Source: Bosea sp. PAMC 26642 | GTDB lineage: Bacteria; Pseudomonadota; Alphaproteobacteria; Rhizobiales; Beijerinckiaceae | Assembly (NCBI RefSeq): GCF_001562255.1 | Contig: NZ_CP014301.1 | Span: 4,805,501-4,869,500, forward strand | DNA length: 64,000 nt | Reading direction: 5' to 3' | Shown here: positions 25,215 to 34,715 of the stretch, piece after piece | Numbering within the stretch: the first letter of the stretch is position 1 | Layout: each line of letters starts with the position of its first letter | Program-made: the position numbers and the translations under genes | Notes under the pieces: generated by a model | Database searches by the model: none | Seen by the model: only the letters and a program-made list of their open reading frames with translations | What the model was told of the DNA's origin: nothing

Positions 25215-28200
25215 TCAGATCCCGGCCGGGCAGCGGATGTCCCGCAAGGCGGGAAGCACCAGCGGGTTCTTCAGCGAGCCGACGCCGAATTGGTAGCCGA
25301 CCTGCCGTCCGCCGGCCGCCAGCGTCAGCACGACATTGTCGCCCTGTTTCAGCACCGAGCCGGTGTCGAGCAAACGGAAGAACGACCAGACGCCGTCGCG
25401 CTCGAACAGCTTTGCCTCGCCTCGCGCAGCCGGGGTGCCGCTGGAGAAGAAGCCACCGCCGAAAATGCCGCCGCCCGTGCTGCCGAGCGTCAGCGTCACG
25501 GCAGTGCGTGGCACGCCCGCTCCTGGCCACATCACCGGCGTCGGCGTGTTGACGCCTTGCTGGCTCGTCACGGTGAAGCCGTTGATCTCGAGCTTTCCGG
25601 CCGAGGCGTCGGAGGCGAGAGCCGTCGGCATCACGATCATCTGGAAGGAAGGCAGGTTGCCGCCGGTCGGGAAGAACGCCTCGCGGATCTCGTCGGCGCG
25701 CTGGAATTCGCGCAAGGTCGTCGGCGAGAGCGCGCGCGCGACGCGGCTGTCGACGCGCCAGCTCCACTCCTCCTTCGACTTGTCGACAAAGGGTTCGAGC
25801 TTGTCCTTGAAGAATCCCGGCATGATCCCGCCCGGCGCGAACAGCCGCGCAAAATCCGCCAGTGGTACGTCGCGCGCGCTCGCTTTCACGAAGGGATAGC
25901 GGTTGGTCAGGATCTCGGCGCAGACCCGGCTGACCTGATCGCCGAGCGCCTGGCGCAGCAGCGCGACCGTGGCGCCGGTGGCGTCACCCTCGAAATCATT
26001 GACGGCCGAGACGATCATGCCGTCGAAGGGCGCCGGATAGCGCGAGGAATTTGCCCGCAGCGCGGCGATCAACGGCACCAGCGCGGCATTGGCGGCACTC
26101 GCCTGCGCCGGGTTGGTCGCGGCGATGGCGAGGTTCTGGTTGATCTCTGCAAAGACCTGCAGGAGCTGGTCGATCGGCCGCCGTCCGAGATCCCCATCCA
26201 CAAGCACATGGAACTGCTTGAACTGGCTCTCGATATTTGCGCCGAGCGCGTCATTGCCGCCCGCCAGCACACGCTCGACGCCGGGCGCGCTGAGCGGCAG
26301 GTTGGTCCCGAGCCTGCCGAGCGCGGCGGTCGCGCGCTTCTCCAGCGCGTCGGCGGCGTCATTGGCGGCCTTGGCCGCGCCGCTCTGCCGGGGCGCCGGG
26401 CGCTCCTTCGTCAATTGCGTCTCGTTGCGGATCGATTCCAGTATCTGCTTGAAGGGCGAGGTCGGCGCCGCGATCGCGCTGAGCGCGACGTATTTCGGCT
26501 TGTCGGCGTTGAGCGGCCGTAGCTTCAGGCGCCGGAGCGTCTTCTGCCAGGTCGCGACATAGTCGCGGGCGTAGAGCTTGAGCAGGTCCTGGAACAGCGT
26601 CTGGTACTGCGCGACGATCGCCTGCTGGTCGACATTCTCGCCCAGCACCCAGCGTTCCTTCTCGATACGCTCGCCGATATCGCCGAGACGGTCGACGAAG
26701 GCGTTCTGGAAGCCGTCATAGGTGTAGAAATACGGCACGCGGATCACGTCGAGATCCTCGCCACTGAGCCCCTCGAAGGCGAGCCGGACATCCGAGCCGC
26801 CGCGCTGCGCCGCGACCCAGTCCTTGTTCTGCCCCCGACCCTGCGTGCGCAGCAATTCATAGGCGCGCTCGGCGATACTCATCCGGCGCAAGGTGCGTTG
26901 GCAGTTCTCGATCAGCGACTGGTTGAGCTTGACGAGCGGCTCGGCGCCGTCGTCGAGTTCCAGCATCGCCACCAGATGCTCCTCCAGCGCCTCGCGCCCC
27001 TTGACGTTGGCGGCGCCGGGAAACAGGTTCTCTGCCCAGTCCAGCCGCATCCAGGCGGTGACGAGATCGCGATCGAGCCGGGCCTGGCCGCCGACCATGA
27101 GATAGACCTTCAGCGCCTCGTAGACGAAGCCGGGATTGTTGATATTGGCCTCGAGCTGCTCTTCCAGCCGGAAGATGATGCGCGAGCGCAGCATCCGCTC
27201 CAGCGCCTGCTGGTAGACGACCTCCGAGGCCGATTTCAGGCGCTCGCGCTGGCTTAAGCCGAAGGTCGCCTGTGTCGGGGTCGGCTCGTCCCTGGTGGCG
27301 TAGCCCGCCGGCAGGTACCGCAATTTGTGCAGCAGCGGAAGGATGCGGCTGAAATTGCGCTCGGAGATGGTATTCTCCTGGAGCACGGGAGCCGCGCTCG
27401 TGCGGTAATCGGCGAGGCCATAATTGGTCGCGGTGATGAGGTCTTCATTGCGCGAATAGCTCGTCCACCACAGGCCGAGCGCAGCCAGCGACAAGGCTGC
27501 GACCACGCCGAAACCGGCCACGCGCAGCAGCGTCGAACGCCGTGCGGCGCCAAGATCGGTCGAGACCCAGCCGGCCTCGCCGATGATCACCTTTTGGATC
27601 AGGTCGGTCAGGAAGTAGCTTTTGCCCTTGCCGGAATAGGCGCCGGCATGGACGCGCTCGCTGCCGAAATTGCGTGACAAGGCCCCGATCAGTTGATCGA
27701 TCGGCGTGCCCTCTTGGGTGCCGGAGGTGAAATAGAAGCCCCGCAGCGTCGCATTGGCCTGATAGCGCGTCGACTCGAACACGCTGGCGAGGAAGTCGAC
27801 GACCGTGCGCTTCAGCGTTGCCATCTGGCTCGGCAGCCCGAATAGCTGGGCGCGGGCGGTCGGGTTGTGCTCCTCCTGCAGACGGTCGGGCAGGCGCTCG
27901 TTCAGGCGCTCGATCAAGGCGTCGTATTCAGGCCCGACATCGCCGATCATGTTGCGGGTCTTGTCGTCGGTCTGGAAGGTATGGCCCCAGACCATGCGCC
28001 GCTGGGGTTCGCTCAGGCCCCCGAAGAACTCGTTAAAGCCCGCGATCAGGTCGGCTTTGGTGAAAACGGCGTAGACCGGGAAATCGACCTTCAGCCGCTC
28101 ATGCAATTCGAGCAGGCGGTTGCGGATCGCATCGGCATGCGCCGCAAGCTGCTCGGGCGTCGAGGTCAGCAGGTCCTCGACGCTGATCGCCACCATGACG

Positions 28201-28826
28201 CCGTTGATCGGCTGGCGCGGCCGGTTGGTCTTGAGCAGGTCGAGGAAGGCGAGCCAGCTCGCGCGCTCGGCCTTCACATCGGTGTCCTGCGTGGTGTAGC
28301 GCCCGGCCGTGTCGATCAGCACGGCGTCCTCGGAGAACCACCAGTCGCAATAGCGGGTGCCGCCGACGCCGGCGACGGCGGAAGGCGAGGTGCCACGCGC
28401 CAGCGGGAACTTCAGTCCGGAATTGACCAGGGCCGTGGTCTTGCCGGCGCCGGGCGGGCCGATGATGACATACCAGGGCAGATCGTAGAGGTAGTCGCGG
28501 CCATCCTTGGCTCGGGAGCGCTTCAGCGTGGCGAGCGCGTCGCGCATGGCGCCGCCAAGCATTGCGCCGTCTCCGGTCGGCGTCTCCTGCTTGACCAGCG
28601 CATCGTTCAGCGCCGCGGCTGCACGCCGCCGCTTCAGGACCATCACGGTGATCCAGACGGCGGCCCCGATGCAGAACAGCAGTACGAGTGGCCCGCGCAC
28701 CCAGAGCGGTTCGATCGGGCGCACGTCACCGATCGCGATGAAGGGGCCGCCGAACCAGATCAGCGCGCAGAGCGCGAGCGTACCGATCGCGATCGCGGCC
28801 ACCCGGAGCCAGACCGCGACGCTCAT
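25215..28826 (-). CDS. tssM: T6SS membrane-complex protein TssM (IcmF)
   Basis: A 1203-residue TssM. Two N-terminal membrane segments (about 8-30 and 45-65) are followed by a cytosolic NTPase-like domain with an intact Walker A, GPPGAGKT (123-130), and VLIDTAGRY as the Walker B region. A third membrane segment (VAGFGVVAALSLAALGLWW, about 430) leads to the large periplasmic domain. It forms the T6SS trans-envelope channel with TssL. The first residue in the longest frame would use TTG; I chose the ATG at 28826. Elsewhere TssM docks to the lipoprotein TssJ, which I cannot find here. Confidence 0.95.
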   Translation of the reverse strand: MSVAVWLRVAAIAIGTLALCALIWFGGPFIAIGDVRPIEPLWVRGPLVLLFCIGAAVWITVMVLKRRRAAAALNDALVKQETPTGDGAMLGGAMRDALATLKRSRAKDGRDYLYDLPWYVIIGPPGAGKTTALVNSGLKFPLARGTSPSAVAGVGGTRYCDWWFSEDAVLIDTAGRYTTQDTDVKAERASWLAFLDLLKTNRPRQPINGVMVAISVEDLLTSTPEQLAAHADAIRNRLLELHERLKVDFPVYAVFTKADLIAGFNEFFGGLSEPQRRMVWGHTFQTDDKTRNMIGDVGPEYDALIERLNERLPDRLQEEHNPTARAQLFGLPSQMATLKRTVVDFLASVFESTRYQANATLRGFYFTSGTQEGTPIDQLIGALSRNFGSERVHAGAYSGKGKSYFLTDLIQKVIIGEAGWVSTDLGAARRSTLLRVAGFGVVAALSLAALGLWWTSYSRNEDLITATNYGLADYRTSAAPVLQENTISERNFSRILPLLHKLRYLPAGYATRDEPTPTQATFGLSQRERLKSASEVVYQQALERMLRSRIIFRLEEQLEANINNPGFVYEALKVYLMVGGQARLDRDLVTAWMRLDWAENLFPGAANVKGREALEEHLVAMLELDDGAEPLVKLNQSLIENCQRTLRRMSIAERAYELLRTQGRGQNKDWVAAQRGGSDVRLAFEGLSGEDLDVIRVPYFYTYDGFQNAFVDRLGDIGERIEKERWVLGENVDQQAIVAQYQTLFQDLLKLYARDYVATWQKTLRRLKLRPLNADKPKYVALSAIAAPTSPFKQILESIRNETQLTKERPAPRQSGAAKAANDAADALEKRATAALGRLGTNLPLSAPGVERVLAGGNDALGANIESQFKQFHVLVDGDLGRRPIDQLLQVFAEINQNLAIAATNPAQASAANAALVPLIAALRANSSRYPAPFDGMIVSAVNDFEGDATGATVALLRQALGDQVSRVCAEILTNRYPFVKASARDVPLADFARLFAPGGIMPGFFKDKLEPFVDKSKEEWSWRVDSRVARALSPTTLREFQRADEIREAFFPTGGNLPSFQMIVMPTALASDASAGKLEINGFTVTSQQGVNTPTPVMWPGAGVPRTAVTLTLGSTGGGIFGGGFFSSGTPAARGEAKLFERDGVWSFFRLLDTGSVLKQGDNVVLTLAAGGRQVGYQFGVGSLKNPLVLPALRDIRCPAGI

Positions 28827-28863
28827 CGATGCCAACCCTTGCCTATCGGATCCATGGCGCCGC

Positions 28864-30264
28864 TCATCCGTTCCGCTGGATCAGGATTTCGACGCGCCGG
28901 TTCTTGGCACGGCCCTCGCGGGTGGCGTTCGGCGCGATCGGCGCGTCGGCGCCCCTGCCCTCGAAGCTGATCCGGTCCTGCTTGCTCAGCTTCGTCTTGA
29001 GGAGGTCGCCGACCGCCCTGGCGCGCTCCTGCGACAACTCGACATTCGAAGGAAAGCGCGCGGTCCGGATCGGGATATTGTCGGTATGGCCGACGACCTT
29101 GATCGCGCCGCCCTCCTGCTCCAGGGCGCTCGCCATTCGCTCGATCAGCGGGCGGAACTCGTCGCGCACCGCAGCCTGGCCGGGCTCGAACAAAGTGATG
29201 TCGACCAGCCGGATCAGGATCAGATTGGGCGTGACCTGGCAGGTGATAGGCGGGCTGACGGTGGCGCAGACCTTGGCCTGCGGCTGCGGCAGGGGAGGCG
29301 GCGGCGCCGAGAAAACCTTGCGCACGATGCCGAGCTCGCTCTTCGGGTGCACCGAGAGAAGGGCGGAGGCGGAGGCCTCCGCATTGCCGCCGAGCAGCGC
29401 CCGCAGCACGAAATAAAGGCCCAGCAGGGCGACCCCGGCGATCGCAGCGACCGACCAGACCGGCACCTTGAAGCGCGCGACCTGCGAGGCCAGCGCCGTG
29501 CCCTGCCAGCGCGGCGACAGTTCCGGATCGGGCTGCTTCACGCGCCGCAAGGTCTCGAACAGATTGCGCTGGATCGTCTGGAGGTTGGACGCGCCGCCGG
29601 CCGAAGTACGGTGGATGCCCTCGAAGCCGAGCGCCAGGCAGGCATGTATCAGTTCGAGCAGGTCGTAATTCACGGAAGGGTCAGCCTTGGCCCGGTCCAG
29701 CTCCTCGAAGAAGCGCACGCCGCCGACGCGCTCACCGAAGAAGCGCGACAACATGCTGTACTGCGTCCAGACATGGCGGTCCTCGCCGGGAATATTCTGG
29801 ACGATGTCGTCGGCCACGGCGCAGAGCATGTATTTCGCGGTGCGGGTCTGCTCTGCCGAGGCGCCGGTGGCGCGGACATCGCGCTCAAAGGCGTCGATGG
29901 AATCGCCGACCTGTCCGAGTAGTTGCTGCAGCGGCGCGCTGCTCAGCGACGAGCGCATCCGTCCCAGCAGCAGCAGCAACGGGCCGGCCGCCCTGAGCAG
30001 CGGATTGGCGTTGGGCGTCAGCAGCTGGTCGCGCTTGGGCAGGGATGCGCCGGGGGAATCAGCCGGCTGCGGCGGGGCCGCGCGCTGCGGCTGCGCCGGC
30101 GCAGCCGAGAGCCATTCGTCGCCGCCGGGAGTGCCGGGAGCGGGAACAGACGCAGGCGCGGCGGGGCGCGAGGGCAGGGGTGTACGGCGCCCACCGGGGT
30201 TCGGCCCGATGATCGTGCGGTCCGAACGGCCGAACGGATCGGAAGGCGAACCCGGGTCGCTCAT
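28864..30264 (-). CDS. tssL: T6SS protein TssL with C-terminal OmpA domain
   Basis: A 466-residue evolved TssL (DotU/IcmH). The order is a Pro-rich N-terminus, a DotU domain (about 90-300, with YMLCAVADDIVQNIPGED and SMLSRFFGERVGG), one membrane segment (VAAIAGVALLGLYFVLRAL) and an OmpA-like peptidoglycan-binding domain (VVGHTDNIPIRT, LSQERARAV, AKNRRVEILI). It anchors the T6SS to the cell wall and recruits the baseplate with TssM and TssK. The start at 30264 overlaps the tssK stop by four bases and is preferred over an upstream GTG-like start. Confidence 0.95.
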   Translation of the reverse strand: MSDPGSPSDPFGRSDRTIIGPNPGGRRTPLPSRPAAPASVPAPGTPGGDEWLSAAPAQPQRAAPPQPADSPGASLPKRDQLLTPNANPLLRAAGPLLLLLGRMRSSLSSAPLQQLLGQVGDSIDAFERDVRATGASAEQTRTAKYMLCAVADDIVQNIPGEDRHVWTQYSMLSRFFGERVGGVRFFEELDRAKADPSVNYDLLELIHACLALGFEGIHRTSAGGASNLQTIQRNLFETLRRVKQPDPELSPRWQGTALASQVARFKVPVWSVAAIAGVALLGLYFVLRALLGGNAEASASALLSVHPKSELGIVRKVFSAPPPPLPQPQAKVCATVSPPITCQVTPNLILIRLVDITLFEPGQAAVRDEFRPLIERMASALEQEGGAIKVVGHTDNIPIRTARFPSNVELSQERARAVGDLLKTKLSKQDRISFEGRGADAPIAPNATREGRAKNRRVEILIQRNG

Positions 30265-31598
30265 CGCCGGCCCTCCAGCACGGCCCAAAGCTCCATTTCG
30301 AGGTTGGGCCAGTCACCGGAAAAATGCATTCCGATCGAGCTTGCGCTGCTGAACTCCGGCCAGAGCGGAGAGGTCCGGTCGAGATAGAAATAGACGTGAT
30401 CGGTCAGTGCGCGGATCTGCGGCGGCGGCGTCGGCAGGTGCACGAGGTTGATGCCCGGCAGATGGGCATGCACGATCTCGTTCATCTTGGTGTTGGGGCC
30501 GATCTTGAAGAGCTGCGGAAACTGCGCCTGGATCTCGGTCAGAGGCCGGCGCGCGGCGACTTCCAGGATCAGCGTCGCATTGCGCATCAGCGAGCGATCG
30601 CGGATCGTCGACATGAAGGCGTTGGGCGCGCGCTCGGTGATCTCGAGCCGGATCGCCCGGCGCCCGAGCTGGGCCGAGAGGAAATCCTGGATGTCGCGGA
30701 CCACCGGCGTAAAGCAGCCTTCGAGATCGTCGTGATCATAGGCCGGATAATCGCGGGCGCGCCGTTCGGCCGTGGTGAAGGTTGCAAGTTCGCCGGCGAT
30801 CGCCAGCAGCGTCGTGAACAGGCGTTCGGGATGCACGAAGCGCGAACTCCGCATATGCTTCAGCACCGGGATATGCCGGTTCAGCATCTGCAGCACGAAA
30901 TAATCGGCGCTCTGCAATCCGCCGCCCGCCGTCGGATCGGCGGCATAGCGTGCCAGCTCCTCGAGCTTGTTGTCGATCCAGCCGATGACGCGGTCCATCC
31001 AGCCGTCGATCACGGGATAGGCGTTGCAGACCAGCACCGGTGGCGCGAATTTCTCGTCGAACAGGATCGCCCGGTCACGCACTTCGAGGATGCGCCCCAG
31101 CGCGAGCCCGACGAAGCCCGCCTTCGCCGTCCGCCGCAGTTCCAGCGTCAGGCGCGGATGGGCGACGTCGATCTCCTCCTCGATGCGCAGGGACGCGGTC
31201 GAATCGATCAGCATTTCGGTCGCGGGCACGAAGCGGCTGGCGCTGCCGTCCAGGCGGTCCTCGATCTCGCGGGTGTTGGATGAAGCGAGCGGCAGCGAGA
31301 GCCAGGCGATCTGGCCGGCTGCATTCTCGGGAACATCGATCGCGGCCGGCAGCGGGCTGTTGTCGGGCATCGCGAAGGGCGTGCCGTCCGGCATCACGCC
31401 GACCGCGCGCCGCAGGCCGATCTTGCTTTGCTGGGCGAGGTCCCGATCGATCTCGAGCACGGCAAATCCCCAAGGATAAGGCGTGACGTGGCGGACACGA
31501 CTTTCCAGCAGATTCTCGAGATATCGGTCGCTCTGCTGAAAATGGTGCGGCCGCAGGAACAAACCTTCCGACCACACGACCTTGCTGTACCAAGACAT
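30261..31598 (-). CDS. tssK: T6SS baseplate protein TssK
   Basis: A 445-residue TssK (ImpJ/VasE). The start MSWYSKVVWSEGLFLRPHHF is the family's hallmark opening; the longer frame upstream has no ribosome site. TssK links the TssF/TssG/TssE baseplate to TssL/TssM in the cytoplasm. It is the first gene of the leftward block tssK-tssL-tssM-tagF-pppA-ppkA, with a 217-base divergent region shared with the PAAR gene. Confidence 0.95.
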   Translation of the reverse strand: MSWYSKVVWSEGLFLRPHHFQQSDRYLENLLESRVRHVTPYPWGFAVLEIDRDLAQQSKIGLRRAVGVMPDGTPFAMPDNSPLPAAIDVPENAAGQIAWLSLPLASSNTREIEDRLDGSASRFVPATEMLIDSTASLRIEEEIDVAHPRLTLELRRTAKAGFVGLALGRILEVRDRAILFDEKFAPPVLVCNAYPVIDGWMDRVIGWIDNKLEELARYAADPTAGGGLQSADYFVLQMLNRHIPVLKHMRSSRFVHPERLFTTLLAIAGELATFTTAERRARDYPAYDHDDLEGCFTPVVRDIQDFLSAQLGRRAIRLEITERAPNAFMSTIRDRSLMRNATLILEVAARRPLTEIQAQFPQLFKIGPNTKMNEIVHAHLPGINLVHLPTPPPQIRALTDHVYFYLDRTSPLWPEFSSASSIGMHFSGDWPNLEMELWAVLEGRR

Positions 31599-31659
31599 CC
31601 GGTTCTCTTTACCTGCAGCGTGGTCAGACCTTAGACGCAACCGTGATCCGCGTCACTAT

Positions 31660-31677
31660 CGCCCTGCTTTCAGGGCG
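31660..31677. promoter_or_regulatory. Inverted repeat in the divergent tssK/PAAR region
   Basis: CGCCCTG (31660-31666) and CAGGGCG (31671-31677) form a perfect seven-base dyad with a CTTT spacer, about 60 bases before tssK and 140 before the PAAR gene. It could be an operator or a leader hairpin. No convincing sigma-70 boxes were found beside it. Confidence 0.35.
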
Positions 31678-31815
31678 CATTCCTCTGCGTGACCCGATGC
31701 GTCTCATGCCAACGCGCAACGCTATCCGAAGCGATTGCCGCCAGTCGTCATTGACTCGAATGACCCGCCTTGCCCAAGCTTGCTGTAAGGCTGGCTCATT
31801 CCGATGGAGAGTCCC

Positions 31816-32325
31816 GTGCCGAAAGGCCCCGCAGCGCGTATCCTTGATCCTGTCCTGCATCCGCTTCCCGGCATTCTGCAACCGGGGCCGGGCAGCCCTA
31901 ATGTCGTGATCGGCGGGCTGCTGGCCTGGCGCGGTATCTCGGCTGCCGCTGCCGCAGCGATCCAGGCCGCCAAGGCGACCTCGGACGCAGCGCTCCAGGT
32001 GGCGCAGGCCGCGACCGTCGCCGCGGCGGGCACCCCCGGCGCGCCTGCAGCCATCGCTGCCGAAGAGACTGCCAAGAACGCGGCCGGAGCGAGCATGGGC
32101 TCGATGATCTCAGGCGCTGCAGGCGGCGCCGACATCCATCTCTGCCTGACGCCGCTGGGCCCGCTGCCGCTGCCGACGCACGGCCCCGGCGTCGTCATCG
32201 ACGGGTCGCAGACCGTGCTAATCAACAACCTGCCGGCCTGCCGCATGGGCGACACAGTGCTGGAAGCGCTCGGTCCGCCCAACAAGATCATGATGGGCAT
32301 GCCGACCGTGATCATCGGCCCATAG
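31816..32325 (+). CDS. T6SS PAAR-repeat tip protein
   Basis: A 169-residue PAAR protein that would cap the VgrG spike. The PAAR halves read AARILDPVLHPLPGILQPGP and IHLCLTPLGPLPLPTHGPGVVIDGSQTVLINN...CRMGDT. They are separated by a roughly 60-residue Ala-rich helical insert (ISAAAAAAIQAAKATSDAAL onward). Starts at GTG 31816, after GGAGAG, or ATG 31804 are both possible; the GTG gives the usual family opening. It is transcribed away from tssK and followed within ten bases by a frameshifted peptidoglycan-binding-like gene. Confidence 0.88.
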   Translation: MPKGPAARILDPVLHPLPGILQPGPGSPNVVIGGLLAWRGISAAAAAAIQAAKATSDAALQVAQAATVAAAGTPGAPAAIAAEETAKNAAGASMGSMISGAAGGADIHLCLTPLGPLPLPTHGPGVVIDGSQTVLINNLPACRMGDTVLEALGPPNKIMMGMPTVIIGP

Positions 32326-32334
32326 CGAGGCGTC

Positions 32335-32791
32335 ATGGCAAGGCTGGGAACCGACATCTTCGACAGCAAGCCGGTCTACAAGCTCCTGATCGACCACGGC
32401 GTCGGGCCGCGCCAGTCGAATTGGACCGGTGACGTCAAGCTGGTGCAGTTCCTGCTGAATTCAGGCCCGTGGCTTCGCCGGCCAGCCGATCGTATATGAT
32501 GAGCTCGCCATGGACGGGATTTGCGGACCCAAGACCGTGGCTGCGATCCGCGCCTACCAAAATCGGTACAACGCCACTTATGCTGATGGCCATGGCTTCA
32601 AAGCCGGTTTCGACGATGGCATCGTCACAGCGACGCGTGAGTCGATGCTGGGCGAGCATTTCCAGTTCACGACGATTGTAAATTTGAACAGGATGTTCTG
32701 GATCAATCTCAGCTTCTCGCGCCTGCCCGCGGCCTATCCCGCTGGACCCGTCTTTCTCCTGATCCGCAAGGCGATCCTCGAGCGGCCGTGA
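32335..32791 (+). pseudogene. Frameshifted peptidoglycan-binding-like protein
   Basis: Two frames together read as one protein of about 150 residues. The first (ATG 32335) gives MARLGTDIFDSK...VKLVQFLLNS and then runs into a TGA at 32497. The second frame continues ARGFAGQPIVYDELAMDGI and CGPKTVAAIRAYQNRYNAT to a stop at 32791. VKLVQFLL and DGICGPKTVAAIRAYQ are the two halves of a peptidoglycan-binding-domain-1-like fold. One extra base in the GGCCC run at 32464-32468 would explain the break. It may be a real mutation, a sequencing error or, less likely, programmed shifting. It lies just behind the PAAR gene, so it was probably a tip accessory or effector-related protein. Confidence 0.7.
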
Positions 32792-32805
32792 CCGGCACGC
32801 CAGCT

Positions 32806-34134
32806 TCACTTGCCGCCGCGGTCGTAGCACTCGGCGAAATACAACATGAAAGCGTCGACCAGCCCGTCTTCGAAGGGGGCGGTCTTGGCCTCCCAGCGCG
32901 CCACATAGGTATCCCACATCTTCGCCTTGCGCGAACCGATCAGGGCCTCCAGCCCGCGATCTGGCGCCATGCTTTCGGCCACCGCCTGCGGATCGAGATC
33001 CTCGACCAACATGCGCAAGGCGTGCTGCATGGCCGAATAGGTTTTGATCTGATGGGCCTTGAGATCCTTGAAGCTCTCCTCGAAGGCCAGCTCCGCATTG
33101 AGGTAGCCGGCAGTCGTCCGGCCGAAGATCAGCCTCATCGCATCGTCGATCGTCGGCGAGAATTTCAGCGGGTTGTTGCCCTCGGCCTGGATCATCGTTT
33201 GGTTGCTGCTGCGCGCGATCCGCTTGCTCTCGGCGCGCGCCGACAACAGCGATTTCAGCTCGATCGCGACGAGCCGCATCAGGGCGCCGAGTTCTTCGGC
33301 AAAAGCTCCCGGATCACGTGCGTTCAGGACCTCCGGCGACAGGCCGGCACCCTTGGCAAAGCGCTGCATGAATTCGCCGGCCGAGATCGGCGTCGGACCG
33401 GCCTGCGGCACCGGAATCGGCGGCGGCACGAAAGCCGCGGGGGCGGCCGCCACCGGCGCCTCGTCCCATGGATCGGCTGCCGGCGCGCTCGAAGCCGCCG
33501 GCCGTCTCGGGGTCGGGATCGGAGCCGGCTGCTCGACGGGAACCGGTGGCGGCGGTTGATAGGGCGCCCAGGCGAAATCGTCTTGCGGTGTCGCCGGCGC
33601 TAGCGGAATGGCCGGCAGCGGTTCGGGCTGCGCGACCGGGCCCGGCAGGTCGGCGGCCCAATCGATGAAACCGGGATTGATGGGGCGGGCGCTGTTGGGC
33701 GGCAGCATATCGCGGCGGGGAATCGGGGGCGCGACGTCGCCCGTCGCCCCCCAAAGTCCTTCGGATGCTGGCGACATCGCGACGGGCGTCCTGGGCCGGT
33801 CTTCGCTGCGCTCATCCTGATCGAGCGTGACGGCGATGATGTAGTGGCCGATCTCCATCCGGTCGCCATGCCGCAACCGATAGGGCGACTGCACGCGCTG
33901 GCTTGCGCCGTTGATGAAGGTTCCGTTGGTCGAGACGTCGCGCAGCCAATAGGCCTTGTCCTTGTAACGGACTTCGCAATGCCGGCCCGAGATCGCTCGG
34001 GACGGGTCGGGCAATGTCCAGTCGAGATGCTGGTCACGGCCGATATCGAGTCCCCGCCCGCCGCTCAGCGTCACGCTCAGCGGCCCGCCATCGGGAAGGC
34101 TGGCCTCGTTCTCGATGGTCAGCGTCAGCGCCAT
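32806..34134 (-). CDS. tagH: T6SS-associated FHA-domain protein TagH
   Basis: A 442-residue protein with an N-terminal FHA domain (LDIGRDQHLDWTL, AISGRHCEVRY, WLRDVSTNGTFING), a Pro-rich linker (about 115-245) and a C-terminal T6SS FHA-associated domain (FMQRFAKGAGL, GALMRLVAIELKSLLSARAE, NNPLKFSP, FEESFKDLKAHQ). FHA domains bind phosphothreonine; in other T6SSs this protein is the target of PpkA and PppA. It lies downstream of vgrG and the DUF6931-like gene on the same strand. Confidence 0.93.
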   Translation of the reverse strand: MALTLTIENEASLPDGGPLSVTLSGGRGLDIGRDQHLDWTLPDPSRAISGRHCEVRYKDKAYWLRDVSTNGTFINGASQRVQSPYRLRHGDRMEIGHYIIAVTLDQDERSEDRPRTPVAMSPASEGLWGATGDVAPPIPRRDMLPPNSARPINPGFIDWAADLPGPVAQPEPLPAIPLAPATPQDDFAWAPYQPPPPVPVEQPAPIPTPRRPAASSAPAADPWDEAPVAAAPAAFVPPPIPVPQAGPTPISAGEFMQRFAKGAGLSPEVLNARDPGAFAEELGALMRLVAIELKSLLSARAESKRIARSSNQTMIQAEGNNPLKFSPTIDDAMRLIFGRTTAGYLNAELAFEESFKDLKAHQIKTYSAMQHALRMLVEDLDPQAVAESMAPDRGLEALIGSRKAKMWDTYVARWEAKTAPFEDGLVDAFMLYFAECYDRGGK

Positions 34135-34149
34135 GGGCTGCGCTCCACG

Positions 34150-34707
34150 CTACGATCTTGCTCTGCCATCGTCATCATCGGCCAAACGAATGCATGCTTC
34201 GACGCAAGCGCGCAATGCGGTGTCGCGTCCCGAAGCCGGCAGCAGCCCGAAAGCGAGCATAACGGCGATGCGTGCGCTCTTCGCCGTGAGGTCCGGGGGA
34301 CAAGGCACGAAATGGGTCGCGACCATACTCCCGCCCGAATAGCCCGCAGCCCAGGCGAGCCAGGTGCCGGGCGCTTCATTGTCGGCGGCCTCGGCTGCGT
34401 CGAGCGCGGCGCGACGGCGCGAGTCGTCGGGGTTGCGGACCCAGGTCTCGGCCGCCGCCACGCACGGGTCGCCCGCTACTCCCGGCGTCTGCATGAGCTT
34501 GAGCGCCTGGATCGCCCACCAGACCGTCTCGCGGCGCGGCAGCAAGAAAGCGCAAAAACCCAGCGCGTCGCGGGCCGGGCCCATCTGCACGAGCCTCCTC
34601 AGGAATAGGATCGGGTGCTCGGTCGTAGGCGCCGCCTTGATGAGCTTGCGCGCGGCGGGAAAGGTCTCGAACACCTCCAGCGCCGTATTGAAGCGAAGCC
34701 GCGACAT
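34150..34707 (-). CDS. T6SS-locus conserved protein (DUF6931-like)
   Basis: A 185-residue soluble protein resembling small proteins often found in T6SS loci (DUF6931-like), with the pattern PILFLRRLVQMGPARDALGF, FLLPRRETVWWAIQAL and a helical C-terminus rich in Ala and Asp. The ATG at 34707 follows a GAGTGG; a TTG at 34719 would overlap the vgrG stop. It lies between vgrG and tagH. No enzymatic motif is visible. Adaptor or accessory roles are possible but unproven. Confidence 0.7.
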   Translation of the reverse strand: MSRLRFNTALEVFETFPAARKLIKAAPTTEHPILFLRRLVQMGPARDALGFCAFLLPRRETVWWAIQALKLMQTPGVAGDPCVAAAETWVRNPDDSRRRAALDAAEAADNEAPGTWLAWAAGYSGGSMVATHFVPCPPDLTAKSARIAVMLAFGLLPASGRDTALRACVEACIRLADDDDGRARS

Positions 34708-34715
34708 GCTGCCAC

